DNA of 64,000 nucleotides from Argopecten irradians (taxonomy: Eukaryota; Mollusca; Bivalvia; Pectinida; Pectinidae), in the NCBI RefSeq assembly GCF_041381155.1, contig NC_091145.1, positions 41,815,697 through 41,879,696 on the forward strand, written 5' to 3'. The position numbers and the translations under genes were made by a program. Below, one piece after another: positions 61,489 through 64,000 of this stretch. The number at the start of each line of letters is the position of its first letter. Within the stretch, counting starts at the first letter, position 1. The notes below the pieces were generated by a model. That model made no database searches and was not told the DNA's origin. It was given only the letters and a program-made list of their open reading frames with translations.

Positions 61489-61709
61489 ATGGCCATAAAC
61501 TTGTCCAGCTGCTGTTGAGGTTTTTTAAGAAAGGTAGAGAAAGGCTTCGCTTCTGGCTCCTGTTATCCTTCTTCTATATTCCTCTGCTCGCATCAATAAT
61601 TATCAGACATTTCTCTATCATAGTATCCAGAATGTTCCTGGAACTACTTCACACTGCAGACATCTGTTGTGATCTTGATTTCCGACTGGTCGTTTGGTTG
61701 ACTCGTCAT
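61487..61709 (-). pseudogene. decayed duplicate of the CARD exon of gene B
   Basis: Aligns with 42637-42880 on the same strand. Shared phrases include TGCTGTTGAGGTTTT, TTATCCTTCTTC, CTCGCATCAATA, CATTTCTCTATCATAGTATC and CAGAATGT. The start region still reads MTSQPNDQSEIKITTDV against MASQQKDLTEMKITTSV. Deletions and a stop after about 21 codons disable it, and the last roughly 50 bases of the exon are lost at the LINE junction. Confidence 0.85.
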
Positions 61710-62260
61710 TTTGCTTTTTGTTCTAAAACGTTGTTTCTTTGGTAATATAAACCTTTTTGAAGATTTACAATTACATGTAATTGATTTTCTTGTACCTACC
61801 TTATTTTTTTATTCCTGCCATTAACCGATTTAGCGATTGATTTATAATAGTTTGATAACAAAACATCATGGTTAGTATTGAGACCTTTACCAAACTGTTT
61901 CTGAAATATACGTGCGCATTACAAAATCACTTACAAAAAGTCAATTAGTTAATTACTGTTTAATAACAGATTTGGTAACAATACATAAATTCTAAAATTT
62001 TAAGTTATACATACCATTACCCCAGTATTATTCCTGGCCCTGGATAATTAGTCATTAGATAGCATTGTACCATATATCATTTAAAACACACTGATAGCTT
62101 AAGTACAGTGAAAAGTCATACAAGGCATATCAAATTAAACCATAAATGGATAACCATACACCTACCTTTTATAATCTTAAATATATTATTCAATGTTTAA
62201 TCGTTTACTGTGCTAATTTCACATGCTTACCTATACACGATGATATTGGATATCGATCTG
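61710..62260. repeat. segmental duplication of the CARD gene B 5' flank, blocks reordered
   Basis: Matches 42881-43330 and 43650-43800 in the same orientation at roughly 75-85% by eye. The block ending AAGTCATACAAGGCATATCA precedes the block starting CTTTTATAATCTT here, whereas in the gene B flank it follows it. Confidence 0.7.
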
Positions 62261-62964
62261 CATTCTACAGAAAACGATATACAAATTATATACAATCGTT
62301 TTCGGTAGTGTGTATATCGATATCTACAGGAGCACATCTCACAGATAGTTTACTATGGAGGACAATATTACACTTGTTGTGAAAGGATTATCAATACACA
62401 ATTATGGTGAGAGTTTTCTGTTGTATCAATACTCACTGTCTGTTGTTATTGGATAACGACATATTAGAAAAAGAACAACGCGAAACATCCACCGTCAGTT
62501 CAGAGATTTTTCAGTGATAAAAACTGTAACCATTGAAAACAATGTTTCATAAATTCATCGAAGAGTTCAATAATCTTTAAACTTGATCTTAGTTGTTACA
62601 TGAATTATCTTATTAAAATTATTTTCTTAGCTCGATCTTAGTAGTTACATGAATCACAATTTATGTTATAACAAGTGTATATAGGTTCGACAGGTAAAAT
62701 CACGATAATACTTAGGCCACGTGGTAACTAAAAGTTACCAGAAAATGAGAGAGAATCCATGCATCTTATTTTCATCTATAGTATCGTTTCTAATTTATCT
62801 GTTAGAGGTTACAATACAATAAAGGTAAAAAAAACTTAGTTCTTACACAATCACAATTTATGTTATAGAGAGCGTGCTATCAAGTGAGTGACTCTTTGCA
62901 TCTTATTTTTATTGATAGTATCGTTTCTAATTTATCTGTTTGCTTTACTTTCTTTGTCACATAG
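62261..62964. other. upstream region of the right-edge coiled-coil gene
   Basis: Contains a local direct duplication: TGCATCTTATTTTCATCTAT...TAATTTATCTGTT near 62758-62800 recurs at 62893-62940, each preceded by CACAATTTATGTTATA. A CARD exon for the plus-strand gene would be expected here or further left, but none is found. Confidence 0.5.
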
Positions 62965-64000
62965 TTTCTACACCACCCCCAGGACCTGGCCCAGGCGCAG
63001 CATCTGCTGAGGCTGCAGCGGGACCGGAGACACTTTCTACGGTAAGTCTCTATTGATACTACCGACATTATTACTATAGGGCCTCTTATTGGGGTCCACA
63101 TGTTACACGAGAAATTCTTAAATTATTTTTTATATATATTAAACATATGGATGCAATAGTTATATGAATAAAAGTTCTATAAATATTTCATCATTTTGAA
63201 ATGTACAAATGTAATACATGTAACATAATTTTACACGTGCTTCTATTTCCAAGAATCCATACAGTAACAATAGCAATACTCTGTTGACAGGGTGCCTGCC
63301 TACGCTCTCCACCAACAGAAGATTTCAGCAATACTCCCCGGTCAAACTCTATGGAATGGGACATGATGCGGCAAATGTTTTAGCAAACAGTAGGGGACAT
63401 GACAAAAAGATTACAGAATCACACGATCAGATCCTCCAGGAATTGAAGGAGATCAGAGAGACACAAGTGAAAAGTCAGAAGAATCTCGATGTTCAGGACA
63501 AAGATCGGGAGAAATATTTACAACTACAACATCAATACATGAACCTGAAAAAGAACAAAGAAGAAACCACATCGCGTCTGAAAACTTTGACTAAAGAGAA
63601 GTATGAACTCATCACAGCTCTAGATGGGCTAAAGAAAAAACACGAGTCACTGCAGAATGAAGTGGACAAATTACAGGAACGTCAAGCCAGCGAAGATAAA
63701 AAACATCTCTCTAAAATCCAAAGCAAAGAATCGGAAATCGAAGATCTTGAAAAGACTATTTCAGAATTAGAAGAAAAGTTAGCTTCCAGCGACGAATTAC
63801 ACCGCTCTAACGCATTGCATATTCATGAACTAAACGAGGAAATCAAAAGACTGAGAGAGGAAAAGGAAATCCTTGAAAGTGGAAACAATGAACTTTTGGA
63901 TGACGTTGATATCCTGACCAACACATCCTCTCGTTCTCTTCATGAAATGAATTTAGGAGGAGGGCTGACTGTCAGTTCTCTTTCGTCCAATGTTGCATCT
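62965..64000 (+). CDS. coiled-coil protein C, partial and interrupted
   Basis: Exon 62965-63041 (77 nt) encodes a Pro/Ala/Gly-rich linker (STPPPGPGPGAASAEAAAGP). It enters with one base owed and leaves in phase 0, like the linker exons of CARD genes A and B. The next exon starts at 63291 in phase and runs off the window. It begins SPPTEDFSNTPRSNSMEWDM, then meets TAG at 63381-63383. The coiled-coil frame resumes two bases out of phase and stays open from 63425 to the edge (192 codons: DQILQELKEIRETQ, then long K/E/L heptads). One nonsense codon and one single-base frameshift near 63414 would explain this. Alternatives are sequence error or a downstream start at an in-frame ATG near 63356. By layout it may be a third, recently disabled CARD/coiled-coil relative, in opposite orientation, but no CARD is seen. 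Confidence 0.6.

Overview
The window looks like nuclear DNA from an animal, most likely a lophotrochozoan such as a marine bivalve mollusc. The base composition is AT-rich, small exons are separated by long repeat-filled introns with GT-AG borders, and minisatellites, palindromic MITE-like elements and LINE remnants are abundant. The species is inferred, not read from the sequence.

Layout. A prostaglandin/leukotriene reductase-like gene runs on the minus strand (1185-10305, nine coding exons, 330 aa). It stands head-to-head with an amidase-signature hydrolase gene on the plus strand (14455-30495, eleven coding exons, 504 aa). The amidase converges on a minus-strand CARD plus coiled-coil gene (30689-34184, 246 aa). 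A paralogue with the same exon phases lies at 39422-42880 (about 331 aa). A decayed copy of the CARD exon sits at 61487-61709, and a third coiled-coil gene, plus strand and interrupted, runs off the right edge from 62965. The CARD genes suggest a lineage-specific cluster of innate-immunity or apoptosis adaptors.

The most striking observation concerns the reductase and the amidase. Each carries a minisatellite that starts exactly at an exon/intron border, and its monomer is the last 26-34 bases of that exon plus its 5' splice site plus 16 intron bases (42-bp unit in the reductase, 50-bp unit in the amidase). Each array was later split by a mobile element: a CACTA-like DNA transposon with a TAC target duplication in the first, and a tandem multimer of a short LTR element (five LTRs, four internal parts) with an ATAC duplication in the second.

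The right half is dominated by tandem repeats. There is a 45-bp array of about 2.4 kb (36.2-38.7 kb), a 47-bp array split by a MITE with 57-bp inverted ends (44.0-44.7 kb), and an 11-kb array of about 260 copies of a 43-bp unit (45.6-56.8 kb). After that come an L1/Tx1-like LINE fragment and a rearranged segmental duplication of the CARD locus. Long open frames within the arrays are read as by-products of repeat length, not genes.
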